Part shown: one piece after another, positions 44,346-54,181 of the stretch | Position numbering within the stretch: the first letter of the stretch is position 1 | How the letters are laid out: each line of letters starts with the position of its first letter | Source of the DNA: Flavobacterium sp. 9R | Lineage (GTDB): Bacteria > Bacteroidota > Bacteroidia > Flavobacteriales > Flavobacteriaceae | Direction: 5' to 3' | Assembly: GCF_902506345.1 (NCBI RefSeq) | Contig: NZ_LR733413.1 | Location: 2,788,617 to 2,852,616, forward strand | Length of the DNA: 64,000 bases | Position numbers and translations under genes: made by a program | The notes under the pieces: generated by a model | Database searches by the model: none | The model's input: only the letters and a program-made list of their open reading frames with translations | Told to the model about the DNA's origin: nothing

Positions 44346-45668
44346 ATGGCTTGTACAAGTTGTTCAACTTCCGATGGTGGCGCACCAAAGGGGTGTAAAA
44401 ATAATGGGACTTGCGGCACCGATAGCTGCAACAAATTAACCGTTTTTGATTGGCTTTCGAACATGAGTTTACCCAATGGCGAAGCGCCTTTTGACTGTGT
44501 CGAAGTACGTTTCAAAAACGGCAGAAAAGAATTTTACCGCAATACCGAAAAACTAACTTTAAGCATGGGAGACATCGTGGCAACGGTAGCTTCACCTGGT
44601 CACGATATCGGAATTGTGACGCTAACTGGCGAGTTGGTAAAAATTCAAATGAAGAAAAAAGGAGTCAATCCTAACGGAACTGAAATTCCAAAAATCTATA
44701 GAAAAGCCTCTCAAAAAGACATCGATATTTGGTCTGCCGCTCGAGATAAAGAAGAACCAATGAAAGTTCGTGCTCGTGAATTGGCCATTCAGCATAAATT
44801 AGAAATGAAAATTTCGGATATTGAATTTCAAGGTGATGGTTCCAAAGCAACTTTTTATTACACAGCCAATGACCGTGTAGATTTTAGAATGTTGATTAAG
44901 GATTTTGCCAAAGAATTCAGCACAAGAGTCGAAATGAAACAAGTAGGTTTCCGTCAAGAAGCCGCTCGTTTAGGAGGAATCGGTTCTTGCGGAAGAGAAC
45001 TATGTTGTTCTACTTGGTTGACCGATTTTAGAAGTGTGAATACTTCAGCAGCACGTTACCAACAATTGTCTTTGAATCCACAAAAACTAGCAGGACAATG
45101 CGGGAAATTAAAGTGTTGTTTGAATTATGAGCTCGACACCTATATGGATGCCTTGAAACATTTTCCAAATTTCGACACCAAATTAGTGACCGAAAAAGGA
45201 GATGCTATCTGTCAAAAACAAGATATTTTCAAAGGCTTAATGTGGTTTGCTTACACGAATAATTTTGCCAATTGGCACGTGCTTAAAATTGAACAAGTAC
45301 ACGAAATCATTGCCGAAAACAAACTAAAAAACAAAGTTTCATCGTTAGAGGACTATGCTATAGAAGTGGTAGCCGAACCAGAGAAAAACTTTAATAACGC
45401 TATGGGACAAGAGAGTTTAACTCGTTTTGACCAGCCCAAAGCCAAGAAAAGACCTTCGAAAAAACGCAAGCCAAACGTTGCCGCACCAGCAAATGTAGCT
45501 GCTGCACCAGCTATAGCACCTAATAAACCTGCTGCTCAAAATGGCAACAAAAAAAGACCTCACAACAACAAAAATCGAGGTAATGCCAATGATAAAAAGC
45601 AAGGTAATGCTCCAACCAACGAGCCAAGAAAACCTATAATAATTACTAAAAATGGGGATAAAAAATAG
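44346..45668 (+). CDS. ricT: PSP1/RicT-like protein
   Basis: A 440-residue cytoplasmic protein with the PSP1 domain of RicT (YaaT). RicT is part of the Ric complex (RicA/F/T) in Bacillus that influences RNA processing and phosphorelay; the complex binds iron-sulfur clusters. The N-terminus is cysteine-rich (ACTSCS, PKGCKNNGTCGTDSC), and the conserved core has GGIGSCGRELCCS and AGQCGKLKCCLNYE. The C-terminal 70 residues are a low-complexity Lys/Asn/Ala/Pro tail. Start at the ATG 44346 is preferred to a TTG at 44316. Its end overlaps gldH by 17 bp. Confidence 0.9.
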   Translation: MACTSCSTSDGGAPKGCKNNGTCGTDSCNKLTVFDWLSNMSLPNGEAPFDCVEVRFKNGRKEFYRNTEKLTLSMGDIVATVASPGHDIGIVTLTGELVKIQMKKKGVNPNGTEIPKIYRKASQKDIDIWSAARDKEEPMKVRARELAIQHKLEMKISDIEFQGDGSKATFYYTANDRVDFRMLIKDFAKEFSTRVEMKQVGFRQEAARLGGIGSCGRELCCSTWLTDFRSVNTSAARYQQLSLNPQKLAGQCGKLKCCLNYELDTYMDALKHFPNFDTKLVTEKGDAICQKQDIFKGLMWFAYTNNFANWHVLKIEQVHEIIAENKLKNKVSSLEDYAIEVVAEPEKNFNNAMGQESLTRFDQPKAKKRPSKKRKPNVAAPANVAAAPAIAPNKPAAQNGNKKRPHNNKNRGNANDKKQGNAPTNEPRKPIIITKNGDKK

Positions 45669-46131
45669 TTGCATCTTATTTGCTGTTGTCTTACTCTTTT
45701 TGGCCTGCGACAAAAAAAGAGTTTTTGACGAATACAAAACAGTAGGCAGCGGTTGGAACAAAGACAGTATTGTTTCCTTCGATTTGCCTGCATTGGACTC
45801 AACAAAACAATACAATTTGTTTGTGAATTTGAGAGCCAATGACGATTATAAATTCAATAATATCTTTTTGATTGTGGCTATGGAACAAAAAAATGGCTTC
45901 ACCAAAGTAGATACTTTAGAATACCAAATGGCCAACCCTGACGGGACTTTGTTAGGCAATGGCTTTACGGATTTAAAAGAAAGCAAACTTTTTTATAAAG
46001 AAAAAGTTAGATTTAACGGACAATTCAAAGTATACATCAAGCAAGCTTTGAGAGAAAACGGCAAAGTGCCTGGTGTATCCAATTTGGATGGCATTACCGA
46101 CGTAGGTTTTAGAATAGAAACAATAGAGTAA
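45652..46131 (+). CDS. gldH: Gliding motility lipoprotein GldH
   Basis: A 159-residue lipoprotein (Cys19 in LLFLACDKK). The mature sequence DEYKTVGSGWNKDS...FDLPALDSTKQYNLFVNLRAND fits GldH of Flavobacterium, an outer-envelope lipoprotein required for gliding and linked to the type IX secretion machinery. It starts inside ricT (17-bp overlap) and is followed within 4 bp by a class A PBP gene, the usual arrangement in the family. GldH is a good marker of a gliding bacteroidete, though the full gld/spr gene set lies elsewhere. Confidence 0.94.
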   Translation: MGIKNSCILFAVVLLFLACDKKRVFDEYKTVGSGWNKDSIVSFDLPALDSTKQYNLFVNLRANDDYKFNNIFLIVAMEQKNGFTKVDTLEYQMANPDGTLLGNGFTDLKESKLFYKEKVRFNGQFKVYIKQALRENGKVPGVSNLDGITDVGFRIETIE

Positions 46132-46135
46132 CATT

Positions 46136-48451
46136 ATGGCAGTTAGAAAAAATAACACATCGTCTAAAGCAATTGATAAAGACATCAATTACTATAAAAA
46201 GAAGTTTTGGAAAATCTACTTTTATGGTTTGGGTATTTTGGCTCTTTTCTTCCTTTTTGCTTCTTGGGGACTTTTTGGTTCAATGCCCTCTTTTGAAGAT
46301 TTAGAAAATCCAGACTCTAATTTGGCTACCGAAATCATTTCCTCTGACGGAGTGGTTTTGGGAAAATATTTCCAAAAAAATCGTTCGCAACTAAAGTATT
46401 CTGATTTACCAAAAAACTTGGTAGATGCCTTAGTAGCTACCGAAGATGCTCGTTTTTATGAGCACTCTGGTATCGATGGTAGAGGAACTATGCGAGCTAT
46501 TGTAAGTTTAGGAACCAGTGGTGGTGCTAGTACACTAACCCAACAATTAGCCAAACAATTATTTCACGGAGAAGGTTCGAAATTCCTTCCTTTTCGTATT
46601 GTTCAAAAAATAAAAGAATGGATTATCGCTATCCGTTTGGAAAGACAGTACACCAAAAATGAAATCATCGCCATGTATTGTAATGTCTATGATTTTGGAA
46701 ACAACTCTGTAGGTGTTAGTTCAGCAGCAAAAACCTATTTCTCCAAAGCTCCAAAAGATTTAACCATAGACGAATCGGCTATTTTGGTAGGAATGTTCAA
46801 AAACTCTGGACTTTACAACCCAATTCGCAATCCAGAAGGAGTAAAAAACCGCCGAAATGTGGTTTTACACCAAATGGAAAAAGGAAAAATCATTACCGAG
46901 CAACAAAAATTACAACTACAAGGTTTACCCATAAAACTTAACTTCAAATTAGAAACTCACAAAGATGGTATTGCTACTTATTTTAGAGAATACCTAAGAG
47001 ATTATATGAAGAAATGGGTAGAAGAAAACAAAAAACCAGACGGTACAGATTATGATATCTACAAAGATGGTTTAAAGATTTATACCACCATAGATTCCAG
47101 AATGCAAACCTATGCTGAAGAAGCAGTAGCGGCACATATGGCGAACATGCAAGAAGAATTCTTTTTGCAACAAAAAGACAACAAAAATGCGCCTTTCGTA
47201 AACATTACCGAAGCTGAAACGCAACGTATTTTGAACCAAGCAATGAAGACTTCAAACAGATGGAATGTTATGAAAGCTATGGAAAAAAGCGAAGACGAAA
47301 TCATTGCTTCATTTAAGAAAAAAACAAAAATGAAGATTTTCTCTTGGAAAGGAGAAATTGATACCGTAATGACTCCAATGGATTCTATTCGTTATTACAA
47401 ACACTTCTTGCAATCTGGTTTAATGGCAATGGAGCCTCAAACCGGAAGCATCAAAGCTTGGGTGGGTGGAATCAATTATAAATATTTTCAATACGACCAC
47501 GTAGGACAAGGTGCGAGACAAGTAGGGTCTACTTTCAAACCTTTTGTATACGCTACTGCTATTGAACAATTAAATATGTCACCTTGTGATTCTATTATTG
47601 ATTCTCCTTTTATGATTCATAAAGGACGTCATCACGTTACCGAAGATTGGGAGCCGAGAAACTCTGATAACAAATACCGAGGAATGGTTACCTTGAAACA
47701 AGCTTTGGCGCATTCTATCAACACCATTTCAGCGAAACTGATTGACAAAGTAGGACCAGAAGCGGTTATTGAATTAACACATAAATTGGGTGTAAAATCA
47801 GAGATTATTACGCAACCTTCTATTGCTTTAGGAGCGGTTGAAATCACAGTTGAAGATATGGTGGCTGCTTACAGTACTTTTGCCAATCAAGGGGTTTATG
47901 TAAAACCACAGTTTTTAAACAAAATCGAAGATAAAAGCGGAGTGGTTATTTACGAGCCAATTCCTGAATCGCATGATGTGTTGAATAAAGACATTGCTTT
48001 TGCTGTTATTAAATTACTAGAAGGTGTAACCGAAAGTGGTTCTGGAGCAAGATTAAGAACAGAAGGAGGAGGAGCAGGTGACCACCGCTGGACAGGCTAT
48101 CCTTATATGTTTAGAAACCCTATCGCCGGAAAAACAGGAACATCTCAAAATCAATCTGATGGATGGTTTATGGGAATGGTACCAAATTTAGTTACTGGTG
48201 TTTGGGTTGGTTGTGAAGACCGTTCTGCTCGATTCAAAAGTTTAACTTACGGACAGGGGGCAGCCTCAGCATTGCCAGTTTGGGGGTATTTTATGAAAAA
48301 ATGTTATGAGGACCCTAGTTTACAAGTTTCCAAAGAACCTTTTGAACGACCCGCCAATCTTTCAATTAAAGTAGATTGTTACACTCCAAGAAGAGCCGTT
48401 GTGGTTGACACTACCGCTACTGAGCAAACTACCGAGGAATTCGAACTATAA
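46136..48451 (+). CDS. Class A penicillin-binding protein 1A
   Basis: A 771-residue bifunctional peptidoglycan synthase: one N-terminal membrane helix (about 28-45), a GT51 glycosyltransferase domain with catalytic Glu103 in ATEDARFYEHSGID and GASTLTQQLAK, then a transpeptidase domain with the serine in GSTFKPFVYA, SINTISAK-type second motif and KTGTSQNQSDGWF. It ends with a short Thr/Glu-rich tail. It is coupled to gldH. Acts in cell-wall growth in the periplasm. Confidence 0.96.
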   Translation: MAVRKNNTSSKAIDKDINYYKKKFWKIYFYGLGILALFFLFASWGLFGSMPSFEDLENPDSNLATEIISSDGVVLGKYFQKNRSQLKYSDLPKNLVDALVATEDARFYEHSGIDGRGTMRAIVSLGTSGGASTLTQQLAKQLFHGEGSKFLPFRIVQKIKEWIIAIRLERQYTKNEIIAMYCNVYDFGNNSVGVSSAAKTYFSKAPKDLTIDESAILVGMFKNSGLYNPIRNPEGVKNRRNVVLHQMEKGKIITEQQKLQLQGLPIKLNFKLETHKDGIATYFREYLRDYMKKWVEENKKPDGTDYDIYKDGLKIYTTIDSRMQTYAEEAVAAHMANMQEEFFLQQKDNKNAPFVNITEAETQRILNQAMKTSNRWNVMKAMEKSEDEIIASFKKKTKMKIFSWKGEIDTVMTPMDSIRYYKHFLQSGLMAMEPQTGSIKAWVGGINYKYFQYDHVGQGARQVGSTFKPFVYATAIEQLNMSPCDSIIDSPFMIHKGRHHVTEDWEPRNSDNKYRGMVTLKQALAHSINTISAKLIDKVGPEAVIELTHKLGVKSEIITQPSIALGAVEITVEDMVAAYSTFANQGVYVKPQFLNKIEDKSGVVIYEPIPESHDVLNKDIAFAVIKLLEGVTESGSGARLRTEGGGAGDHRWTGYPYMFRNPIAGKTGTSQNQSDGWFMGMVPNLVTGVWVGCEDRSARFKSLTYGQGAASALPVWGYFMKKCYEDPSLQVSKEPFERPANLSIKVDCYTPRRAVVVDTTATEQTTEEFEL

Positions 48452-48463
48452 AAATTCAATAGG

Positions 48464-48507
48464 CCATAACGATAACTTTTTTAACTATCGTTATGGTTTC
48501 TTTTTTT
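48464..48507 (+). terminator. Terminator of the ricT-gldH-PBP operon
   Basis: CCATAACGATA (48464-48474) pairs with TATCGTTATGG (48486-48496); a T-run follows. Confidence 0.9.
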
Positions 48508-48668
48508 CAAAAAACGATACTTTTAAATCCAATCTTCGCAATCGATTTCGTTATTGCTTCTTTTTTTGAAGTATTTTAGCGGCTGCGATGAAATTTCTAT
48601 TATTAAAGAGATTTTAAGTCGTTGTTTTATCGAATAAATACATTATCCCTAAAATAAATTTTACATAT

Positions 48669-49367
48669 ATGATAAACAAAACGGTTTCCAATGTTCAAGA
48701 TGCCCTTCAAGGTATCGAAAACGGAATGACACTGATGTTGGGTGGCTTTGGCCTTTGTGGAATACCAGAAAACTCCATTGCAGCTTTAGTTCAAAAAGGC
48801 GTTAACGATTTAACTTGTATTTCAAATAACGCTGGTGTAGATGATTTTGGACTTGGTTTGCTTTTACAAAAAAAACAAATCAAAAAAATGATTTCTTCTT
48901 ATGTGGGAGAAAATGCAGAATTTGAACGCCAAATGCTCTCTGGCGAACTCGAAGTAGATTTGATTCCTCAAGGTACTTTAGCTGAACGTTGTCGCGCGGC
49001 TCAAGCTGGTATTCCTGCTTTTTTTACTCCTGCTGGTTATGGAACTGAAGTTGCCACAGGCAAAGAAGTACGCGAATTCAATGGAAAAATGCACATTATG
49101 GAAGAAGCTTTCAAAGCTGATTTTGCCATTGTGAAAGCTTGGAAAGGCGATACCGCTGGAAATTTAATATTCAAAGGAACAGCCAGAAATTTTAATCCGT
49201 GTATGTGCGGTGCCGCAAAAATTACCATTGCTGAAGTAGAAGAATTAGTAGAAGCTGGAACGTTGGACCCGAATCAGATTCATATTCCTGGAATTTTAGT
49301 ACAACGTATTTTTCAAGGCGAAAAATATGAAAAACGAATAGAGCAAAGAACAGTTAGAAAAAGATAG
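48669..49367 (+). CDS. scoA: 3-oxoacid CoA-transferase subunit A
   Basis: With subunit B this transfers CoA between succinyl-CoA and acetoacetate or a related 3-oxoacid, linking ketone-body or beta-oxidation metabolism to the TCA cycle. The 232-residue protein has the glycine-rich [11 protein letters not shown] motif and AGFG-type [13 protein letters not shown] segment. It is followed by scoB after 116 bp; no other gene is between. Substrate could also be adipate-type oxoacids; SCOT activity is the most likely. Confidence 0.93.
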   Translation: MINKTVSNVQDALQGIENGMTLMLGGFGLCGIPENSIAALVQKGVNDLTCISNNAGVDDFGLGLLLQKKQIKKMISSYVGENAEFERQMLSGELEVDLIPQGTLAERCRAAQAGIPAFFTPAGYGTEVATGKEVREFNGKMHIMEEAFKADFAIVKAWKGDTAGNLIFKGTARNFNPCMCGAAKITIAEVEELVEAGTLDPNQIHIPGILVQRIFQGEKYEKRIEQRTVRKR

Positions 49368-49483
49368 TATTCAGTCTGAAGCTAAAACTTAAATGTTCCT
49401 GATTTCTTATCTGATTCAAAACTATTTAGTAGGCAATACTAAAACTAAACTTATAGGATTTATATGTTTCAAAAAACAAAATT

Positions 49484-50140
49484 ATGCTAACAAAAGAAGA
49501 TATAGCAAAACGCATTGCAAAAGAAGTAAAAGACGGTTACTTTGTGAACCTAGGTATCGGGATTCCAACCTTGGTAGCCAATTATGTAAGAGAAGATATT
49601 TCAGTTGAATTTCAAAGCGAAAACGGTGTTTTAGGTATGGGTCCTTTTCCTTTTGAAGGTGAAGAAGATGCCGATTTAATCAATGCCGGCAAACAAACCA
49701 TTACCACCTTACCAGGAGCTAGTTTTTTTGACTCCGCAACGAGTTTTGGAATGATTCGCGGTCAACATGTAGATTTGACTATTCTCGGAGCTATGGAAGT
49801 CGCCGAAAACGGCGATATTGCCAACTGGAAAATTCCAGGAAAAATGGTCAAAGGAATGGGTGGCGCTATGGATTTAGTAGCATCGGCGGATAATATTATC
49901 GTGGCGATGATGCACGTAAACAAAGCAGGTGAAAGTAAAATTTTAAAAAAATGCACCTTGCCATTAACTGGCGTAGGTTGTGTAAAAAAAGTAGTAACCG
50001 AATTGGCGGTTATGGAAATCACTCCTAATGGATTTAAGCTTTTAGAAAGAGCGCCAGGCGTATCGGTAGAACATATCATCGCTTCTACGGAGGCCGATTT
50101 AATCATAGAAGGCGAAATTCCAGAAATGCTAATTGATTAA
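49484..50140 (+). CDS. scoB: 3-oxoacid CoA-transferase subunit B
   Basis: The catalytic subunit: a 218-residue protein with the active glutamate Glu46 in the SENGVLGMGPFP motif that forms the CoA thioester intermediate. Other marks are VNLGIGIPTLVANYV and GAMDLVASADNIIV. It forms a heterodimer with ScoA. A terminator that also serves the converging GH109 gene follows. Confidence 0.94.
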   Translation: MLTKEDIAKRIAKEVKDGYFVNLGIGIPTLVANYVREDISVEFQSENGVLGMGPFPFEGEEDADLINAGKQTITTLPGASFFDSATSFGMIRGQHVDLTILGAMEVAENGDIANWKIPGKMVKGMGGAMDLVASADNIIVAMMHVNKAGESKILKKCTLPLTGVGCVKKVVTELAVMEITPNGFKLLERAPGVSVEHIIASTEADLIIEGEIPEMLID

Positions 50141-50146
50141 TAATTA

Positions 50147-50189
50147 ATTCTAGTCCTAAAGCTAACGAATTGTGCTTTAGGACTAGAAT
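50147..50189. terminator. Bidirectional terminator, 16-bp perfect stem
   Basis: ATTCTAGTCCTAAAGC (50147-50162) pairs exactly with GCTTTAGGACTAGAAT (50174-50189) over an 11-nt loop. It separates scoB from the convergent GH109 gene. Confidence 0.85.
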
Positions 50190-50196
50190 ATTTAAA

Positions 50197-51570
50197 TTAT
50201 TTAGAAAATTCAACGGTTTTAAGTTTATTCCAACTTCCTCTTGTGAAATCAGGAATTGCTACTGGAGCAGAATTATTATCCAATGACAGTTCTGTTAATG
50301 GGCCCAAACTACTCCATTCGGCCAAATCATAAACATCCATATCTAAGGGAAGTCCTTTTTGTAAGCAATAAATCAAGCGATAATCCATTATAAAGTCCAT
50401 ACCTCCGTGACCGCCAACTTCTTTGGCTTTTTCTTCTATATCAACAACAATAGGGTTTTTATATTTTAGCATTAATGCTTTTTTGACTTCTTCTGGCATG
50501 TAACTGTGTGCAGATAATTTTTTATGTCCAGGAGCAATAGCATCACCCACCTGTGCCTCATCTAAAGCGTATCCTTCAAAAGGGTATTTGTTGGCAAATC
50601 CTTTTGTGCCGCTTAACTGATACATTCTACTGTAAGGTCTAGGTGATGTCACATCGTGTTGAATATGAATCGTTTTTCCATTCTCAGTTTTAATCATTGT
50701 CATTGTATGGTCACCGTTTCTAAAGTCATTTACTTTTTCGCCTGTTTTTTGTTCGATAAAAGCAGGATTTCCAACGGCTTTTGTATCCATTGAAACTAAG
50801 TAATTCATTTTATCTCCTCTATGAATATTCAATGCTAAACAAGCAGGGCCCATACCGTGTGTAGCATACAAGTCACCGCGATGCTTGCGGTTGTAATCCA
50901 TACGCCAGTTATTCCAATAGGAACCCCAAAAGGGTTGTAAACCATGAATATATGACCCTTCAGCATGTAGTATTTCTCCAAAGACACCTTGTTGTGCCAT
51001 AGTTAAAGTAGTTAATTCAAAAAAATCATACACACAATTTTCAAGTTGCATACAATGTTTTCTTGTTTTTTCTGAAGTGTCTATTAATTCCCAAATTTCT
51101 TTCATTGTTAATGCTCCAGGAACTTCTATGGCTACATGTTTACCATCTTTCATCGCCTGAACGCCAATTGGTGCATGATGAAGCCAATCTGTAGCAATGT
51201 AAACCAAATCTACATTGGGTAATTTGGTTACTTCTTTCCATGCATTTTCTCCATAAAATTCTTTGGCTTTAGGAAATCCTAGTTTTTGTAAGGCAGTATT
51301 TGAAGCTTGAGTTCTTTCTTGTAAAACATCACAAAGCGCTACGATTTCTACCCCTTTTATATTGGTCATTCTTTCTACTGCATCCGAACCTCTCATTCCT
51401 AATCCGACAAAAGCGATACGTACAATTGGAATTGCTGGCGCAGCCATTCGCAAAACATCTGTTTGGTTTTTACTACGCGAAGGTGTTTTGACTTTAATAA
51501 TTTGAGCATTTACAGTTGCTATTGCAAGCATAAATACAAAAGAAGATAGGAGGGTAATGCAAGTTTTCAT
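50197..51570 (-). CDS. Secreted Gfo/Idh/MocA enzyme, GH109-like
   Basis: A 457-residue protein with a signal peptide (to about ATVNAQ). The dinucleotide motif is VGLGMRGSDAV; the EVPGALTMKE segment carries the conserved catalytic region, and RGDLYATHGMGPACLALNIHRGD is the pattern of family GH109, NAD-dependent alpha-N-acetylgalactosaminidases. These use a bound NAD+ to cleave glycosides through an oxidation/elimination path, here in the periplasm or at the surface. Neighbouring sugar kinase and nucleotidyltransferase genes fit an amino-sugar salvage role. Specificity for GalNAc is inferred from the family and not proven. Confidence 0.85.
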   Translation of the reverse strand: MKTCITLLSSFVFMLAIATVNAQIIKVKTPSRSKNQTDVLRMAAPAIPIVRIAFVGLGMRGSDAVERMTNIKGVEIVALCDVLQERTQASNTALQKLGFPKAKEFYGENAWKEVTKLPNVDLVYIATDWLHHAPIGVQAMKDGKHVAIEVPGALTMKEIWELIDTSEKTRKHCMQLENCVYDFFELTTLTMAQQGVFGEILHAEGSYIHGLQPFWGSYWNNWRMDYNRKHRGDLYATHGMGPACLALNIHRGDKMNYLVSMDTKAVGNPAFIEQKTGEKVNDFRNGDHTMTMIKTENGKTIHIQHDVTSPRPYSRMYQLSGTKGFANKYPFEGYALDEAQVGDAIAPGHKKLSAHSYMPEEVKKALMLKYKNPIVVDIEEKAKEVGGHGGMDFIMDYRLIYCLQKGLPLDMDVYDLAEWSSLGPLTELSLDNNSAPVAIPDFTRGSWNKLKTVEFSK

Positions 51571-51721
51571 TGAATATTATTTTGAACTGTTTAACCAAAT
51601 ATAGTTTTAAAAAAGCAATTTTTTAAATGTTACATTTTATTCTTTTACCTTTTTTACTGTGGGTAAAATTATAGGGTTTTCTATTTTATTCCGATTTTTC
51701 AAAGCTGACTTCAGTTTATAA

Positions 51722-52759
51722 TCAGTTATTATGAATGCTTTTTATATAAGAGAAGACTTGTTTTAATAGATGAATTTGAGTTTTTGCTCGAACCAAGTTA
51801 TGTTCTTCATAAGTGGTAGCATAATACGAATCGTTATCTAAATAGTCTGACAGAAAACGACAAGCTTGTTCAAAAAGTAATAAAGGAAGACTGAGAGGGA
51901 GCGATTCTAATTCTTTTGTAGTCATAAATGAATGTGCTTCTTTCGTATATCCTTTTATAAACGATTCGTAAATATTGGCATCAAAATTTACTTTGGTCAA
52001 ATCCTTTTCTTCCTCTGTGGCGGTATTTGTTCCTGACCTTAAGGCATCGCCAACGTCATGAAGAAGGCTACCTGGCATAATCGTATCTAAATCAATTATG
52101 CAGATGATATTGCCTTTTGCATCAAAGAGCATGTTGCTTATTTTGGTATCATTATGCACAACACGCAAAGGAATTTTTCCTTCTTGAATAGCTAAAGCCA
52201 CCGAAGCTACTTTTGCATAAAAATAGTTGAGTTGTTCTATTTCCTCACTGGCATTTTGCAAACGCTCTTTTGAAGCACTAATGAGCTTGCTCTTAAAATC
52301 GGTATATCGTTTGGGAGTGTTATGAAAATCGGGGAGGGTATATTCTAATTGTTCAATTGGAAAATCAAGCAGTATTTTATGAAATTGCGCTAAATGAATA
52401 CCTGCTTTTTCCGCCATAGCAGGCGACTCAATTTTTTCTTTTACAAATGAGGGAATGTAAACCGACATTTGCCAGATATCTTCACCGAGTTTACTATACA
52501 ATAACCCTTCTTTAGTAGCAAGAAATGTAACAGTGGGGAAGCCAATTTCACTTAAAAATTGAGTTGTTTTTGTTTTATTGTTCAACAATGAATTGATGTT
52601 AGGAAAGACCTTTTGATTCATTTTTTGTAAAACAAAAATCCCCTTGTTGGTTGCAATTTTATAGGTACTATTAATCAAACCACTTTGAAGAGTCACAATA
52701 TCAGTAATGCTTACTGCTCCTAAAAATTCAGATACGACTTTTGTTACTAGTGTTTCCAT
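51722..52759 (-). CDS. APH-family sugar kinase (N-acetylhexosamine 1-kinase/AmgK-like)
   Basis: A 345-residue cytoplasmic kinase of the aminoglycoside-phosphotransferase fold. The catalytic loop reads VVHNDTKISNML with Asp204 as base, and the metal-binding motif is IIDLDTIMPG (Asp223, Asp225); DVGDALRSG follows. HNDTK...IDLDT is shared with anomeric kinases such as NahK, which make GlcNAc/GalNAc 1-phosphate; AmgK is a related alternative. It is not expected to confer aminoglycoside resistance. Its start overlaps the nucleotidyltransferase gene by 13 bp. Confidence 0.85.
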   Translation of the reverse strand: METLVTKVVSEFLGAVSITDIVTLQSGLINSTYKIATNKGIFVLQKMNQKVFPNINSLLNNKTKTTQFLSEIGFPTVTFLATKEGLLYSKLGEDIWQMSVYIPSFVKEKIESPAMAEKAGIHLAQFHKILLDFPIEQLEYTLPDFHNTPKRYTDFKSKLISASKERLQNASEEIEQLNYFYAKVASVALAIQEGKIPLRVVHNDTKISNMLFDAKGNIICIIDLDTIMPGSLLHDVGDALRSGTNTATEEEKDLTKVNFDANIYESFIKGYTKEAHSFMTTKELESLPLSLPLLLFEQACRFLSDYLDNDSYYATTYEEHNLVRAKTQIHLLKQVFSYIKSIHNN

Positions 52760-53628
52760 AATGGGTTGCTGTAAACTCCTAAGTTATGTAATTCTTCCAA
52801 CTGAGATACTGCTTTTTGCTTATCGTCTTGGTAGGTTATTCCTATCCATTTTTCGTCAGTGGTAAGTACAGTTATTTGATAAATACCTTTTTCAATTATA
52901 GCAGTAACAACATTTGGTAGCTGATATTCTAGCTTTATATTTTGCTGCCATTTTTGGATAAAGTCAACCAAGTCATTGTCTAAGAAATCAAAAATTTCAG
53001 TAGTAAAGCCCCACATATTCATTGAGACCAAAGTGTCTTCACTGAGTAGTATGTTTTCTCCATTTGGATTGGGATAAAAAACACCTTCATTGGTTTTGCT
53101 AATTTTTTCTCTTTCGATAGAATCTTTCAAAAACCCATTTTCAATATGAATTTCGGCTCGATTTACAGTGCCATTTTCAGATAAGGTTTTCAAGATTGGG
53201 AAAACGACTGCACACGGATTTTTGTATTGAACCAAATGGTTAAAAGCTAAAGCAAAGGAGTTTTGACCATAAAAATCATCCGCATTGATTAATAAAAAAT
53301 TGCCTTTTATGCTATTTCTTGCACACCAAAGGGCATGCGCAGTTCCCCAAGGTTTGGAGTTTTCATAAACAATATTATTTCTTTCTATGAATTTGTCCTG
53401 AATAACAAATGAAACAGGCCATTTTAAATGAACCACATATCGCTCATGGAGCATTGGAATCATTGCCTCTTGAACAATCAAGACCACGCTTCCAAAACCA
53501 GCTTTAAGGGCATCATTGATAGAATAATCCATTATGATTTCACCATTTGGACCTAATTCGTCGAGCTGTTTCAATCCTCCATAACGAGAACCCAATCCAG
53601 CAGCTAAAACTAATAATGTTGGTTTCAA
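52747..53628 (-). CDS. Sugar-1-phosphate nucleotidyltransferase-like protein
   Basis: A 293-residue NTP-transferase domain protein with the nucleotide loop VLAAGLGSRYGGLKQ close to the N-terminus and the metal site NADDFYG. The best start is a TTG at 53628 (then KPTLLVLAAG); longer in-frame starts would overlap the upstream barrel gene and add residues unlike the family. It should activate sugar 1-phosphates to nucleotide sugars. The overlap with the kinase gene suggests a coupled kinase-transferase pair, as in AmgK/MurU salvage. Confidence 0.8.
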   Translation of the reverse strand: MKPTLLVLAAGLGSRYGGLKQLDELGPNGEIIMDYSINDALKAGFGSVVLIVQEAMIPMLHERYVVHLKWPVSFVIQDKFIERNNIVYENSKPWGTAHALWCARNSIKGNFLLINADDFYGQNSFALAFNHLVQYKNPCAVVFPILKTLSENGTVNRAEIHIENGFLKDSIEREKISKTNEGVFYPNPNGENILLSEDTLVSMNMWGFTTEIFDFLDNDLVDFIQKWQQNIKLEYQLPNVVTAIIEKGIYQITVLTTDEKWIGITYQDDKQKAVSQLEELHNLGVYSNPLWKH

Positions 53629-53653
53629 ATTAAAGTATTTAATACTATTGTAA

Positions 53654-54181
53654 TTAAAATCGATAACCCAAAGTAATGCCACCACGGCCTACTATTTCTG
53701 GACTATTGTCACTGAATAAGTTTCGTCCTATTCCAGCATTTATTTCGAAAACAAATCCTTTTTTGTGAATCCATTTAGAACCGAGTCCAAAACCAAGAGC
53801 GAAATCAGTAAAACGATTTTTATCTATTGAACTTAAGTTTCCAGTGTTATCATAATAGTACGTTCTACTATTTATTCCAGTATTAATCATACTAAATCCT
53901 TCAATAAAAAAACCACTAGCTGTTTTTTTTCCAAAATAGGCACGATAGAATGGGGTGAAACTAAAAGAAATATCCGATTCATTTTCGTTAATAAAAAAAA
54001 CAGAAGCACCTAGGGCGGAATCATCAGTTAGTATGCGTTCGTAGGTTACTTCAACAGCACCTAAAACTAAGAATAAAGCGTTTCCCTTAATCTCATTTTT
54101 TTTAAAAGTTGACACTTCATTTTCTTGACTATAGCTAGTTAAACTTAAGACGATAGTGCATAAAAGTAATAGTTTTTTCAT
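53654..54181 (-). CDS. Small outer-membrane barrel protein
   Basis: A 175-residue protein with a signal peptide ending near SYSQ. The mature part alternates hydrophobic/aromatic strands (FTPFYRAYFGKKTASGFFIEGF, FGLGSKWIHKKGFVFEINAGIG) and ends GITLGYRF with the terminal Phe of outer-membrane barrels. It may belong to the DUF3575 group. It lies 25 bp before the nucleotidyltransferase gene on the same strand and could be its operon leader; role in sugar uptake is only a guess. Confidence 0.82.
   Translation of the reverse strand: MKKLLLLCTIVLSLTSYSQENEVSTFKKNEIKGNALFLVLGAVEVTYERILTDDSALGASVFFINENESDISFSFTPFYRAYFGKKTASGFFIEGFSMINTGINSRTYYYDNTGNLSSIDKNRFTDFALGFGLGSKWIHKKGFVFEINAGIGRNLFSDNSPEIVGRGGITLGYRF

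Noticed and set aside
51722..52759. Aminoglycoside-resistance phosphotransferase
   Set aside because: Only the fold is shared; HNDTK/IDLDT motifs and the adjacent nucleotidyltransferase fit a sugar kinase.
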